Source: DASUAS01 sp963809795
Lineage (GTDB): Bacteria; Actinomycetota; Acidimicrobiia; IMCC26256; DASPTH01
Length of the DNA: 64,000 nt
Direction of reading: 5' to 3'
NCBI GenBank assembly: GCA_963809795.1
Contig: CAWELN010000031.1
Span: forward strand, 1 to 64,000
This document shows positions 36,871 to 47,746 of the stretch, piece after piece. Under the pieces are notes generated by a model. It was not told where the DNA came from, searched no databases, and saw only the letters and a program-made list of their open reading frames with translations. The first letter of the stretch is position 1. Every line of letters begins with the position of its first letter. Position numbers and translations under genes: made by a program.

Positions 36871-37652
36871 GCGTGACCGCGCTCGACGCTCCGGATCTCG
36901 GGAGCCGCCACCTCGTCGCGAACGTCGCCGACCGGGTGCTGCACGTGCGCGTCGATCGGGTCGAGAAGCGCAACGCGTTCACCCAGGACATGTACCGCGG
37001 CCTGAAGCGGGCCGCGATCTGGGCCGATCGGCAGCCCGAGCTCGACGCGGTGTGCCTCACGGGCACCGGCGACTGGTTCGGCGTCGGCGGAGACCTCGCC
37101 GGCGACGCCGAGGACCCCGAGGGTCTGGCCGCGGAGTGGGACGGCACCGACCACTTCCCCTTCCGTCACATCGAGCGCTGCCGCAAGCTCTGGGTGGCGA
37201 AGATCAACGGTGCCTGCATCGCGGGTGGGCTCGACCTCGCCATGCACTGCGACGTGACCGTCGCGTCCGACCGGGCCCGCTTCCGCGTCCCCGAGCTCCT
37301 GCGCGGTCTGCCCGACCCCCACATGTCGGCGCGCCTGGTCGACGTGGTCGGCCTGGCCCGGGCGCGGTTCCTGTTCTTCACCGCCGCCGAGATCGACGCC
37401 CCGCGTGCAGCCGCGATGGGCCTGGTGGGCGAAGTCGTGCCCCACGACGAGCTCGACGCGCGCACGGAGTGGATCCTCGAGCAGATCCGCAGCACCGGAC
37501 CGATCGCGCGCGCCACCATCAAGCGCGATCTCAACGCCCAGCTCCGGCCGGGTGACGTCTCCCTGTTCATGGTTCCCGGGCTCTCGGCCGAGATCGCCGA
37601 GGGCATGGGCGCGTTCGTCGAGAAGCGAGCCCCAGCATGGCCACGACCCTGA
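36867..37652 (+). CDS. Enoyl-CoA hydratase/isomerase (crotonase) family protein
   Basis: A 261-residue crotonase-fold protein. It has the conserved VEKRNAFTQDMYRGL opening, the first oxyanion-hole segment GVGGDLAGDAED, and the second segment INGACIAGGLDLAMHCDVTVAS followed by FRVPELLRGLPDPH. The family adds water across enoyl-CoA double bonds or isomerises and cleaves related CoA esters. The catalytic acids cannot be fixed by eye. It begins at the GTG at 36867, overlapping the corrected stop of the amidohydrolase gene. Together with the CaiB/BaiF gene upstream this suggests CoA activation followed by beta-oxidation-like processing. Confidence 0.88.
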   Translation: MSVTALDAPDLGSRHLVANVADRVLHVRVDRVEKRNAFTQDMYRGLKRAAIWADRQPELDAVCLTGTGDWFGVGGDLAGDAEDPEGLAAEWDGTDHFPFRHIERCRKLWVAKINGACIAGGLDLAMHCDVTVASDRARFRVPELLRGLPDPHMSARLVDVVGLARARFLFFTAAEIDAPRAAAMGLVGEVVPHDELDARTEWILEQIRSTGPIARATIKRDLNAQLRPGDVSLFMVPGLSAEIAEGMGAFVEKRAPAWPRP

Positions 37653-38497
37653 CCCCGACCATCACGCCCACCACGCGCGCCATCGGTGCGGTCGTCGACG
37701 CGGTCGACCTGCGCCACGCGCTCGACGACGCGACCGCGGGTCTGTTGCGCGACGCGCTGCACGAGCACTCGGTGCTGTTCTTCCACGACCAGGACCTGAG
37801 CGAGGACCAGCAACTCGCGTTCGCGTCGACCTTCGGCACCGTCGGGCAGTATCCGCTCACCAGGATGTTCGGCGGCACCGCGCTCACGTCGACCATCGAG
37901 GACACCGCCGACAGCCCACCCGACGCCGACGGCTGGCACACCGACGTCACCTGGGTCGCCGAGCCGCCCGCGTACGCGTTCCTCAACGCCCAGGTCATCC
38001 CCGAGCGCGGCGGCGACACGATGTGGGCGAGCCTGTTCGCGGCCTACGACGCGCTGTCGCCCGTCATGCAGCAGTTGTGCTGCCGCCTCGCCGTGCGTCA
38101 CCACGCCGGCCCGGACTTCCGGGAACGGGTGACGCGTCGCGCCGGGGACGAGATGGCCGATCGCATCGTGGCCGAGTTCCCGCCGGTCGAGCACCCGCTG
38201 GTCCGCACGCATCCCGTCACCGGTCGGCGCGCGCTCTTCGTCGCCGGTGGGTTCATGGACCAGATCGTCGGGATGCACCGCGACGAGAGCGACCTCCTGC
38301 TCGACTTCCTCCGGCGCCACGTCGAGAACCCCAACTTCTGCGTGCGCTGGCGGTGGACGGCCGGTGACCTCGCGATCTGGGACGAGGCGAGCACGAACCA
38401 CCGCGCCCTGTCCGACCACTATCCGGCGCACCGCGTGATGCGCCGCTGCACGGTCGACGGCAGCCGTCCGTACTTCACCCCCGACCCGACCGACTAG
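37637..38497 (+). CDS. TauD/TfdA-type Fe(II)/2-oxoglutarate-dependent dioxygenase
   Basis: A 286-residue dioxygenase of the TauD/TfdA family. It has AVVDAVDLRHALDDA near the N-terminus, LFFHDQDLSEDQQLAFASTFG, the HxD iron ligands in WHTDVTW (about residues 101-106), and a C-terminal region IWDEASTNHRALSDHYPAHRVMRR that holds the distal His and the 2-oxoglutarate-binding Arg. Members hydroxylate taurine, aryloxyacids or alkyl sulfates, often to release a leaving group. It overlaps the enoyl-CoA hydratase gene by 16 bases, so it is in the same operon. It may carry out the first oxidative attack on the substrate of this cluster. Confidence 0.88.
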   Translation: MATTLTPTITPTTRAIGAVVDAVDLRHALDDATAGLLRDALHEHSVLFFHDQDLSEDQQLAFASTFGTVGQYPLTRMFGGTALTSTIEDTADSPPDADGWHTDVTWVAEPPAYAFLNAQVIPERGGDTMWASLFAAYDALSPVMQQLCCRLAVRHHAGPDFRERVTRRAGDEMADRIVAEFPPVEHPLVRTHPVTGRRALFVAGGFMDQIVGMHRDESDLLLDFLRRHVENPNFCVRWRWTAGDLAIWDEASTNHRALSDHYPAHRVMRRCTVDGSRPYFTPDPTD

Positions 38498-38516
38498 CAG
38501 AGGAGAGGGCAGCCCC

Positions 38517-39275
38517 ATGGACCACAAGGTGATCGGCACGACGATGCCCGTGCTCGAGATGCAGCTCGCCGCGGGCGAGTCGATCGTCGCCGAGGGGGGC
38601 GAGCTCTCGTGGATGACCGGTCCGATCGACCTGCACACCGCGGCGGGCGGCAAGGCCGGGGCGAAGGGCATGTTCGGCGCGGTCAAGCGGGCCGTCGCCG
38701 GGGGCAGCTTCTTCATGACCGAGTACACCGCCCAGGGCGGTCCGGGCATGGTCGCGTTCGCGACCAAGGTCCCGGGGCAGATCCTCCCCATCGAGGTGTC
38801 GGACGAGAAGAACTACATGGTCCACCGCGGGGGTTACCTGTGCGGTCTTCCGGGCGTGAACCTGGAGATCGGCTTCCAGCAGAAGTTCAGCGCCGGTCTC
38901 TTCGGCGGCGCCGGGTTCATCCTGCAGAAGGTCTCGGGCAACGGGCCGGCGTGGATCGAGCTGGACGGCGAGATCGTCGACTACGACCTCGCGCCGGGCG
39001 AGGTCATCCAGGTCCACCCGGGCCACGTCGGGATGTTCGAGGCGGGGATGGCCTTCGAGCTGGAGCGGATCAAGGGGATCAAGAACATCCTGTTCGGCGC
39101 CGACGCGCTGTTCCTGGCCAAGCTCACCGGTCCGGGCAAGGTCTGGCTCCAGACCATGCCGCTGCCCAACCTGGCCGCCGCGCTGTCGCCGTACCTGGCG
39201 ACCGATTCGGGCGGCGACGGCAGCTCCGGCAGCCGTTTCAACCTCGGCAACATCAACCTCGGCGGCGACGACTGA
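38517..39275 (+). CDS. AIM24/TIGR00266 family protein
   Basis: A 252-residue protein of the AIM24 family, a beta-rich fold related to tryptophan RNA-binding attenuator-like barrels. Family marks are LAAGESIVAEGGELSWMTG near the N-terminus, GGSFFMTEYTAQGG in the middle, and GIKNILFGADALFLAKLTGPGKVWLQTMPLPNLAAAL near the end. Function is unknown, although the mitochondrial homologue affects membrane architecture. An AGGAGAGGG ribosome-binding site lies nine bases before the ATG. The C-terminal 30 residues are a flexible Gly/Ser stretch with a repeated NLGxxNLGG pattern. Confidence 0.88.
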   Translation: MDHKVIGTTMPVLEMQLAAGESIVAEGGELSWMTGPIDLHTAAGGKAGAKGMFGAVKRAVAGGSFFMTEYTAQGGPGMVAFATKVPGQILPIEVSDEKNYMVHRGGYLCGLPGVNLEIGFQQKFSAGLFGGAGFILQKVSGNGPAWIELDGEIVDYDLAPGEVIQVHPGHVGMFEAGMAFELERIKGIKNILFGADALFLAKLTGPGKVWLQTMPLPNLAAALSPYLATDSGGDGSSGSRFNLGNINLGGDD

Positions 39276-39324
39276 GGCGTCGAAGGGGCGACGGTAGTGT
39301 CCGGTCCGTGACGGAGCGGCACCG

Positions 39325-40497
39325 GTGAGCTTCGAGATCGAGCCGGGCGTCTCCGGTGTGCTCCCCGCGCAGTGGATCGAACGGGCCATCGAATCGGGGT
39401 ACGTGCGCACGCCGAAGCGCACCCCGATCCCTCCGAGGAACGTCCAGCCGGCAAGCCTCGACCTCCGGCTGGGAACCAAGGCCTACCGGATCCAGGCGAG
39501 CTTCCTGCCCGACCGTGAGGCGGTCGAGACCAAGCTGCAGGACTACGTCCTGGAGGAGTTCGACATCACCGAGGGGGCGGTGCTCGAGCCGGACTGTCCG
39601 TACCTCATCCCCCTCGTCGAGGCCTTGGCGCTCCCCGACAACGTCAAGGCCAGAGCGAATCCGAAGAGCTCCACCGGACGCCTCGACATCTTCACGAGGG
39701 TCATCTCGGATCGCAGCCTGTTCTTCGACGACATCCGCCCGGGCTACCGCGGTCCGCTGTTCCTCGAAGTGGTCTCCCGCACGTTCACGGTGCGGGTGAA
39801 GGCGGGGTTGTGCCTCAACCAGCTCCGGCTCGTGGTGGGCGAGCCGCGGGTCGCGGACGCCGACGTCCCCCGCAACCAGGTGTTGTTCACCGAGCGGGGC
39901 TCGGTGCCCGACAGCCGGGTGCCGGTCCGGTCGGGCGGACTCTTCCTGAGCCTCGAGCTCGAGGGTGACCGCGACGGCGTCGTCGGCCTGCGCGCTCGCC
40001 GCAACAGCCGGCTGCTCGACCTCTCGCTCACCGACCACTACACCCCCGAGGACTTCTGGGATCCCGTGCGACGTGAGCGGTCGGCGCCTCGAGTGATCCT
40101 GGAGCCGGAGGAGTTCTACCTCCTCTTGTCGGCGGAGGCGGTGCGCGTGCCCGCGAACTTCGCCGCCGAGATGACCGCATACGACGCGTCGAGTGGTGAG
40201 CTGCGTACGCACTACGCCGGCTTCTTCGATCCCGGCTTCGGTCAGAGTGCGGACGGGACGCTGAAGGGCAGCCGGGCGGCGCTGGAGGTTCGTGTGCACG
40301 ACGTCCCGTTCGTGGTCGAACAACTCCAGCAGGTGTGCCAGCTGACCTTCGAGCGCATGCTGGCGGAGCCCAGCTTCCTCTACGGCCAGGAGCTCGGTTC
40401 GAACTACCAGGCGCAGCAGCTCACGTTGAGCAAGCACTTCCGTGCACCGCGCCGCCGGGATGGCGACCAGCTCAGCCTCTGGGTGAACCGCGGGTAG
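39325..40497 (+). CDS. 2'-deoxycytidine 5'-triphosphate deaminase, long two-domain type
   Basis: A 390-residue member of the long dCTP-deaminase family (DCD_N type), about twice the size of ordinary Dcd. The first half contains the dUTPase/Dcd-like barrel signatures QPASLDLRLG, VKARANPKSSTGRLDIFTR and FLEVVSRTF. The second half repeats the fold with LEPEEFYLLLS and THYAGFFDPGFG. The enzyme deaminates dCTP to dUTP for thymidylate synthesis. A classical trimer barrel is presumably built here from fused units. The start is GTG at 39325. It is followed after two bases by the tag gene, an arrangement that joins nucleotide-pool and base-repair functions. Confidence 0.85.
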   Translation: MSFEIEPGVSGVLPAQWIERAIESGYVRTPKRTPIPPRNVQPASLDLRLGTKAYRIQASFLPDREAVETKLQDYVLEEFDITEGAVLEPDCPYLIPLVEALALPDNVKARANPKSSTGRLDIFTRVISDRSLFFDDIRPGYRGPLFLEVVSRTFTVRVKAGLCLNQLRLVVGEPRVADADVPRNQVLFTERGSVPDSRVPVRSGGLFLSLELEGDRDGVVGLRARRNSRLLDLSLTDHYTPEDFWDPVRRERSAPRVILEPEEFYLLLSAEAVRVPANFAAEMTAYDASSGELRTHYAGFFDPGFGQSADGTLKGSRAALEVRVHDVPFVVEQLQQVCQLTFERMLAEPSFLYGQELGSNYQAQQLTLSKHFRAPRRRDGDQLSLWVNRG

Positions 40498-40499
40498 CC

Positions 40500-41069
40500 G
40501 TGCCCGAACCGACGCGGTGTGCCTGGGCCGGGACCGAACCGACGATGGTCGCCTACCACGACGACGAGTGGGGCGTACCCACCCACGACGACGCCGCCCT
40601 CTTCGAGCTCCTCACCCTCGAAGGCGCGCAAGCCGGTCTGAGCTGGCGCACGATCCTCGGCAAGCGTGCCGGGTACCGGTCCGCCTTCGCCGAGTTCGAC
40701 CCGGCGCGGGTCGCCACGTACACCGCCGACGACATCGAGCGGCTCCTGGCCGACCCGTCGATCGTGCGCCACCGGGGGAAGATCGAGTCGACGGTCGAGA
40801 ACGCCCGGCGGATCCTCGAGGTGCAGGCCGAACAGGGCAGCTTCGACACCCTCGTGTGGAGCTTCGTCGACGGCCGCCCGATCGTCGGCGACTGGCGCGC
40901 CCTCGAGGACCTGCCCGCGACGACGGACGAGTCGAAGGCGCTGAGCAAGGAGCTCAAGCGGCGCGGCTTCCGCTTCGTCGGCCCGACCACGACGTACGCG
41001 TTCATGCAGGCGGCCGGGCTGGTCGACGACCACGTCGTCGAATGCTTCCGCCACCCGCGCGCCGGGTGA
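40500..41069 (+). CDS. tag: DNA-3-methyladenine glycosylase I
   Basis: A 189-residue TagI family glycosylase. It contains the N-terminal CAWAGTEPTMVAYHDDEWG (zinc-site Cys and His), LFELLTLEGAQAGLSW with the catalytic-pocket Glu, TILGKRAGYRSAF, and the C-terminal FVGPTTTYAFMQAAGLVDDHVVECFRH, whose His and Cys complete the zinc snap. It removes 3-methyladenine from DNA. It starts at GTG 40500, directly after the dCTP deaminase gene, and converges with the Fe-S oxidoreductase gene 50 bases downstream. Confidence 0.93.
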   Translation: MPEPTRCAWAGTEPTMVAYHDDEWGVPTHDDAALFELLTLEGAQAGLSWRTILGKRAGYRSAFAEFDPARVATYTADDIERLLADPSIVRHRGKIESTVENARRILEVQAEQGSFDTLVWSFVDGRPIVGDWRALEDLPATTDESKALSKELKRRGFRFVGPTTTYAFMQAAGLVDDHVVECFRHPRAG

Positions 41070-41118
41070 GGTCCTAGACGCCGGGTCGGAACTCCGCGCT
41101 GAGCGGCGCGGGGCGCGC

Positions 41119-43314
41119 TCACCCGTCTCGATCGCCTCGAGCAGCAGCTCGGCGATGTCCTGGACCTTGACCTCCTCGTCGCGGCCCTTCTCCTTCACGC
41201 CGTCGTCCATCATCACGTAGCAGAACGGGCACGCCACCGCGATGCGTTCCGCTCCGGTGCCGAGGGCCTCCTCGGTGCGCTCGATGTTCACCTTCTTGCC
41301 GACGCGCTCCTCCATCCACATGCGGGCGCCGCCGGCGCCGCAGCACATGCCCCGGGTGCCGTTGCGGGGCATCTCGACGACCTCGATGCCACCGAGTTGC
41401 CCGATCACGTTGCGCGGCGCGAGGTACACGTCGTTGTGGCGGCCGAGGTAGCAGCTGTCGTGGTACGTCACCCGCTCCTCGAGCGTGGCGCCCGCGAGGG
41501 AGAGGCGGCCGTCCGACACGAGCTGACTCAGGAGCTGCGAGTGGTGCACCACCTCGTAGTTGCCACCGAGCTGCGGATACTCGTTCTTCAGCGTGTTGAA
41601 GCAGTGCGGGCACTGGGTGATGATCTTCTGCACACCGAGCCCCTCGAGCGACTCGATGTTCTGCATGGCCAGCATCTGGAAGATGTACTCGTTGCCCGAG
41701 CGTCGGGCCGGATCGCCGGTGCAGAGCTCGCTCGGGCCGAGGATGGCGAAGTCGATGCCGGCGCGCTGCAGCAGCTTGGCGACCGCGCGGCTCGTCTTCT
41801 TGTTGCGGTCGTCGAAGGAGCCCGCGCACCCGATCCAGTAGAGGTACTCGTGGCCGAGGGCGCCCGAGCCGGCCTCGACGATCTCGACGCCGTCGAGGTC
41901 GTCGGCCCAGTTGCCCCGGTCACCCTGGTTCATGCCGTACACGTTCGACGAGTTCTCCATCGCCCGGTACGTGTTGCCGAGCTCGGCCGGGAAGTCGCTC
42001 TCCATGAGGGAGAGGTACCGGCGCATGTCGAGGATCTTGTCGAGGATCTCGATGTTCACCGGGCAGATCTCGTCACACGCCTTGCACGAGGTGCATGCCC
42101 ACAGCTCCTCGGACGTGACGCGCTCGAACACCGAGTCGGCGGTGATGGTGATCCCGCGCGCGACGCTCACCGGCGGCGACACGACCGGGTCGCCGGTGGC
42201 GGCCATCACCTCGCCCACCTTCAGCACGATCTCGCGGGGATCGAGGGGCTTGCCGGTCGCGTGGGCCGGGCACACCGAGGTGCAGCGCCCGCAGATGGTG
42301 CAGGCGTCGGTGTCGAACAGCTGCTTCCAGGTGAAGTCCTCGACCGTCGCCGCGCCGAAGGTCTCGAGATCGGTCTCCATGAGGTTCGGCATGGGCTTCA
42401 TCGCGCCCTTGGGCCGGTCCTGGTCCTTCAGGTACATGTTCATCGGCGACGTGATCATGTGCCGGAGCTTCGTGGTCGGCAGGATGATCAGGAACGCGAC
42501 GAAGGCGGCGAAGTGGATGCCCCACAGCCACTCGTGGGCGGTGTTGAGCCCGCTCGCCGACCACGAGTCGAAGAGCGACGAGAGCGGGTACCCGACGAAC
42601 GACCACTTCTCGAAGTCGGGACGACCGGCCTGCGCGATGCGCAGCGCCTCGGTGAAGAAGCCGGTGAGCGCGATCACGAGGAACGTGAGGAGGATGACCG
42701 CGTCCTCCGGCTTGGTCTTGATCCGGATCCGGTACGGCCGTTCGAGGTAGCGCCGGGCGATCGCCCACACGATGCCGACGGTGAACACGACGCCGGCGAG
42801 GTCGGCCGCGAACGCGTAGCCCTCGTACACACCGCCGTGGAGGAACTTCAGGTTGTCGGGCAGCTGGTGGTCGAGCTCGAGCACGACGGTGGCGATGAAG
42901 AGCCACAGGAACCCGAAGTAGATGAAGGAGTGCATCAGGCCGGCGGCGGGATCGCGCAGGAGGGTCTGCATCCAGACCCCGGCCCGGAAGTCGCGCATCC
43001 GGCGGTGCAGGTTGCCCTTGGTGGTGCGGCGGTCGTCGGGCGCGCCGCGCTCGTAGTTGCGGACCCGCTGGCTGACCAGCCACGCACAGACGAACAGCAT
43101 GACCGCGGCCGTCGCGTAGAACGCCCAGTACAAGGGGTCGGGCACGCCACCGAACGGGCTCGCGCGAGACGCGCGAGGTGTCGGCCCATTCGGTGATCCG
43201 CGGGGCGATGCCCGACGCCAGCGTCCCGAGCGCGACCAGCACGCCGACGACGAGGACGAGCTGGTGCGGCTTCGGCAGCTTCAGGCGCTTCACGTGCGGA
43301 AAGTTACTGCCCAT
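41119..43314 (-). CDS. Membrane (Fe-S)-binding oxidoreductase, HdrD/GlpC-like; two frameshifts
   Basis: A 731-residue respiratory-type protein after correction. Residues 1-290 hold about six membrane helices of a NarI/HdrE-like haem or quinone module. Then come two [4Fe-4S] motifs (CTICGRCTSVCP and CTSCKACDEICP) and two CCG-type domains (CPHCFNTLKNEYP...CYLGRHND, MCCGAGGARMW, CPFCYVMMDDG). A surplus C near 43157 separates the first helix (from the ATG at 43314) from the main frame. A missing G near 41122 hides the stop at 41119. Homologues in actinobacteria pass electrons from acyl-CoA or lactate-like donors to quinones. The partner is unknown here. Confidence 0.85.
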
Positions 43315-43391
43315 CACCGCGCCGCGGCGACCTGAGCGAACGGAGTGAGCGTCGGGGGCTCGTCGAGCTCAGCGCTCGAAGGGTGACGGGT
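43315..43391. other. Intergenic spacer with REP-like GAGCGxxCGGAGTGAGCG motif
   Basis: This short spacer contains GAGCGAACGGAGTGAGCG (43336-43353), like the GAGCG-rich flanks of the hairpin elements at 45821, 46536 and 56346, and a small inverted repeat around GAGCTC. It lacks the GGGTATCCC core. Confidence 0.4.
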
Positions 43392-43811
43392 TCAGAGGTT
43401 GCGCGCGTCCTGTTCTCGCAGACGACGCGCGAGACCGGCGAGCAGCTTCTTCGAGAAGCCGGGGTGGTCGAGCAGCCCGTCGAACGCGCGCTGCCCGAGC
43501 TTGGCCACCTCCAGCTCCGAGTCGGCGATGACGCTGGCGTTGCGCGGGGCCCGGTCGAGGAGGGCCAGGTCGCCGAAGAACGCCCCCGCGCCGAGGCTGG
43601 CGACCTCCCGTCCGTGGCGCTCCACCCGGGCCCGGCCGTCGAGGATCACGAAGAACTCGGCGCCCGCGGCGCCCTCGGTGACCACGGCCTGGCCCGCCGG
43701 TACGGTCAGGTGGTCGGCCGACTTCGCCACCATCTGCAGCTCCTTCTTGGAGCAGGCGGAGAAGAGGGGGACGGTGGCCAGCGCCTCGACGAACGAGTCA
43801 CGGCGCGCCAT
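43392..43811 (-). CDS. Cyclic nucleotide-binding domain (Crp-type) protein without DNA-binding domain
   Basis: A 139-residue single cNMP-binding domain. It has the N-terminal FVEALATVPLFSACSKKELQMVA helix, the beta-roll, and the phosphate-binding cassette AFFGDLALLDRAPRNASV, where the usual GExAL...R reads GDLAL...R. A Crp-like helix-turn-helix is absent, so it is a stand-alone sensor. It may regulate a partner protein, possibly the Fe-S oxidoreductase encoded 77 bases downstream on the same strand. The 134-bp divergent region to dnaK is shared with a heat-shock operator. Confidence 0.88.
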   Translation of the reverse strand: MARRDSFVEALATVPLFSACSKKELQMVAKSADHLTVPAGQAVVTEGAAGAEFFVILDGRARVERHGREVASLGAGAFFGDLALLDRAPRNASVIADSELEVAKLGQRAFDGLLDHPGFSKKLLAGLARRLREQDARNL

Positions 43812-43866
43812 CGCAGAAATCTATCCCCGACGGTCAAGTGCAGGGAATGTCCTGCCGACACCCAAA

Positions 43867-43897
43867 GTTGATACCCAGACACTCAAGCTTCTAGCAT
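43867..43897 (+). promoter_or_regulatory. dnaK promoter with HspR (HAIR-like) operator
   Basis: The known HAIR element is CTTGAGT-N7-ACTCAAG. Here a perfect right half ACTCAAG (43881-43887) follows a weaker left half GTTGATA (43867-43873) at the correct seven-base spacing. The same bases contain a -35-like TTGATA (43868-43873), 18 bases before a -10-like TAGCAT (43892-43897). Repressor binding would therefore block the promoter. The HspR gene lies in the same operon, which fits autoregulation. Confidence 0.65.
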
Positions 43898-43945
43898 CGT
43901 CCCTGTACAACCCCCCTTGCACCAAGCCCGCAGGAGGCACTGCCC

Positions 43946-45796
<1,851 letters not shown>

Positions 45797-45802
<6 letters not shown>

Positions 45803-45913
45803 GCATCGTGAGCGAGCGTCGCGAGGCGGGTATCCCGCCGAGCAGTGAGCGAACCATGGAGGCCGCGTGAGCATCGTGAGCGAGCGCACTGAGCGAACCA
45901 TGGAGACGGCGTG
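45797..45913 (+). repeat. Imperfect tandem repeat between dnaK and grpE
   Basis: Two copies of one unit lie head to tail. Copy 1 (45797-45868, 72 bp) and copy 2 (45865-45913, 49 bp) share GCGTGAGCATCGTGAGCGAGCG at the start and TGAGCGAACCATGGAG near the end. Copy 1 has 27 bases, including the GGGTATCCC hairpin, where copy 2 has three. Copy 2 ends in the grpE start region. Confidence 0.8.
45821..45843 (+). repeat. GGGTATCCC-core hairpin element, copy 1
   Basis: A 23-base hairpin with stem GGCGGG/CCCGCC around TAT, flanked by GCGAG and GAGC. It lies inside the longer of the two tandem units between dnaK and grpE. Related copies are at 46536-46558 and 56346-56368. Confidence 0.7.
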
Positions 45914-46444
45914 GACGATCGACTGAACGAGTTCGAGGACGAGCTCACGCCCCAGGAGCTCGAGGTGGCCGAGGCCCAGGCCGCGGTCGAGGAGGATCTG
46001 GCCCAGCTGTCGGGCGAGCGCAACGAGCTCGTCGACACGCTGCGCCGGGTCCAGGCCGACTTCGAGAACTACCGCAAGCGCGTGCTGCGTGAGCAGACGT
46101 CGCTCGTCGAGCGCGCCACCGAGCGGCTGGTCGAGGACCTCCTCCCGGTCCTCGATTCGTTCGACGGCGCGCTCGGCAGCCTGGCCGGCAGTGACTCGCC
46201 CGAGGCCGAGAAGGTGCGCAACGGCGTGGTGGGCATCCGCACGCAGTTCGTGTCGGTGCTCGAGAAGGCGGGCCTCGAGCGGATCGAGGCCGACGGCACA
46301 CCGTTCGACCCCAACGAGCACGAGGCCGTCCTCCAGGACCAGGGCACGGGCGAGCCGCACGTCGCCGAGACGATGCGGACGGGCTACCGGTTGAAGGGTC
46401 GCGTGCTGCGCCCCGCGATGGTCCGGGTGTCACACGGCGGTTGA
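45911..46444 (+). CDS. grpE: Nucleotide exchange factor GrpE
   Basis: A 177-residue GrpE. It has a long N-terminal acidic coiled coil (residues about 1-60), the helix RRVQADFENYRKRVLREQ, and the compact beta-rich C-terminal domain with GLERIEADGTPFDPNEHEAV and TGYRLKGRVLRPAMVRVS. It speeds release of ADP from DnaK. It starts at the GTG at 45911, immediately after the tandem repeat that fills the dnaK-grpE gap. The normal order in this operon places it before dnaJ. Confidence 0.95.
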   Translation: MDDRLNEFEDELTPQELEVAEAQAAVEEDLAQLSGERNELVDTLRRVQADFENYRKRVLREQTSLVERATERLVEDLLPVLDSFDGALGSLAGSDSPEAEKVRNGVVGIRTQFVSVLEKAGLERIEADGTPFDPNEHEAVLQDQGTGEPHVAETMRTGYRLKGRVLRPAMVRVSHGG

Positions 46445-46535
46445 CGTGATGATCGTCGTGACGATGGCGCACGCGACGCGGCAGGCGGAGACGAGCGGAA
46501 GCGAGCGGAGCCTGCTCGCCAGCGAGCGAACGCCC

Positions 46536-46558
46536 GCGAGACGGGTATCCCGGCTCGC
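46536..46558 (+). repeat. GGGTATCCC-core hairpin element, copy 2
   Basis: GCGAG-A-CGGG-TAT-CCCG-G-CTCGC: two stem blocks of five and four pairs separated by one mismatch, lying 19 bases before the dnaJ start. The 130-bp grpE-dnaJ gap around it is filled with GAGCG-type repeats and holds no convincing gene. Confidence 0.7.
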
Positions 46559-46576
46559 AGAGAGCGAGCGAATGAG

Positions 46577-47743
46577 ATGGCGCCACAGAGGGAGTGGTTC
46601 GAGAAGGACTACTACGCCGAGCTCGGCGTGTCGTCGGACGCGTCCGAGAAGGAGATCACGCGCGCCTACCGGAAGCTGGCGAAGCAGTTCCACCCCGACG
46701 CCAACTCCGGTGACACGTCCGCGGAGGAGCGCTTCAAGGAGATCTCCGCCGCGCACGACGTGCTCGGTGACTCCGAGAAGCGCAAGGAGTACGACCAGGT
46801 GCGCGAGATGGTCGCGTCCGGCGTCGGGCCCGGTGGTCCGGGCGGCTTCGGCGGGGCGGGGCCGGGCGGGTTCGGTGGCTTCGGCGGCAACGTGCGGGTC
46901 GAGGACCTCGGCGATCTGGGCGATCTCGGCGGGTTGTTCGGCAACCTGTTCGGCGGGCGCGGCGGTCGACGTGGTCGCAACGCGGGACCCGTCGGGGCCC
47001 AGCGGGGGAACGACATCGAGACCGAGCTGCACCTCGACTTCCTCGACGCGGTGCACGGGGTCACCACGTCGGTGAACATCACGTCGGAGGCACCGTGCCA
47101 CGTGTGCAACGGCACCGGCGCCAAGCCGGGCACCTTCCCCGAGCGCTGTCCCACCTGCAACGGCGCGGGCTCGGTGGCGGTCGACCAGGGACCGTTCTCG
47201 TTCTCCGAGGTCTGCCCCACCTGCGGCGGCCGCGGCACCGTCATCAAGGACAAGTGCAAGAACTGCAAGGGCCGGGGCATCGAGGTGCGTCCCCGCACGG
47301 TGAAGGTGCGGATCCCGGCCGGGGTCGACGACGGCCAGCGCATCCGGGTCAAGGGCCGCGGCACGCCCGGGCTCAACGGTGGGCCTCCCGGCGACCTCTA
47401 TGTGGTCGTGCACGTCGCGCCGCACCCGATCTTCGCCCGGAGCGGCAAGTGGGACCTCACGGTGAAGGTGCCGATCACCTTCCCGGAGGCGGTGCTCGGC
47501 GCGCAGGTCAAGGTGCCCACGCTCGACGCGCCCGTCACGGTGAAGGTCCCGCCGGGCACGCAGACGGGCAAGACCGTCCGCGTGCGCGGCCGCGGCATCC
47601 CGCGCTCCTCCGGTGACCCCGGCGCCCTGCTCGTCACCTTCGACGTCGTCGTCCCGCACGAGCTCGACGACGACGCCCGCGCCGCGGTCGAGCAGCTCGC
47701 GGGTTCGCTGCCGGGCAACCCGCGCGAGCACCTGGGGGTGTAG
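46577..47743 (+). CDS. dnaJ: Chaperone protein DnaJ (Hsp40)
   Basis: A 388-residue type I DnaJ. The J domain carries YYAELGVSSDASEKEI and the HPD motif in KQFHPDAN. A Gly/Phe-rich linker (residues about 75-135) follows, then the zinc-finger domain with four CxxCxGxG repeats (CHVCNGTG, CPTCNGAG, CPTCGGRG, CKNCKGRG). The C-terminal substrate-binding domain contains VRIPAGVDDGQRIRVKGRG. It delivers clients to DnaK. It starts at the ATG at 46577 and is followed after three bases by hspR. Confidence 0.97.
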   Translation: MAPQREWFEKDYYAELGVSSDASEKEITRAYRKLAKQFHPDANSGDTSAEERFKEISAAHDVLGDSEKRKEYDQVREMVASGVGPGGPGGFGGAGPGGFGGFGGNVRVEDLGDLGDLGGLFGNLFGGRGGRRGRNAGPVGAQRGNDIETELHLDFLDAVHGVTTSVNITSEAPCHVCNGTGAKPGTFPERCPTCNGAGSVAVDQGPFSFSEVCPTCGGRGTVIKDKCKNCKGRGIEVRPRTVKVRIPAGVDDGQRIRVKGRGTPGLNGGPPGDLYVVVHVAPHPIFARSGKWDLTVKVPITFPEAVLGAQVKVPTLDAPVTVKVPPGTQTGKTVRVRGRGIPRSSGDPGALLVTFDVVVPHELDDDARAAVEQLAGSLPGNPREHLGV

Positions 47744-47746
47744 TCC

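Noticed and set aside
34619..37555. One very long plus-strand open frame covering the end of a CoA-transferase, the amidohydrolase and most of the enoyl-CoA hydratase
   Set aside because: Only 35687 to about 36862 codes sensibly in this frame. Both flanks have the arginine-rich composition of a wrong frame. A one-base correction ends the amidohydrolase at 36870.
40404..41118. C-terminal extension of the Fe-S oxidoreductase frame running antisense through the tag gene
   Set aside because: It is produced by loss of one G in a GGGG run. The expected stop at 41119 follows directly after the conserved end of the protein.
46446..46575. Possible small protein in the grpE-dnaJ gap
   Set aside because: The frame is made of repeated GAGCG-type DNA and overlaps the hairpin element. 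It has no domain and no distinct ribosome-binding site.
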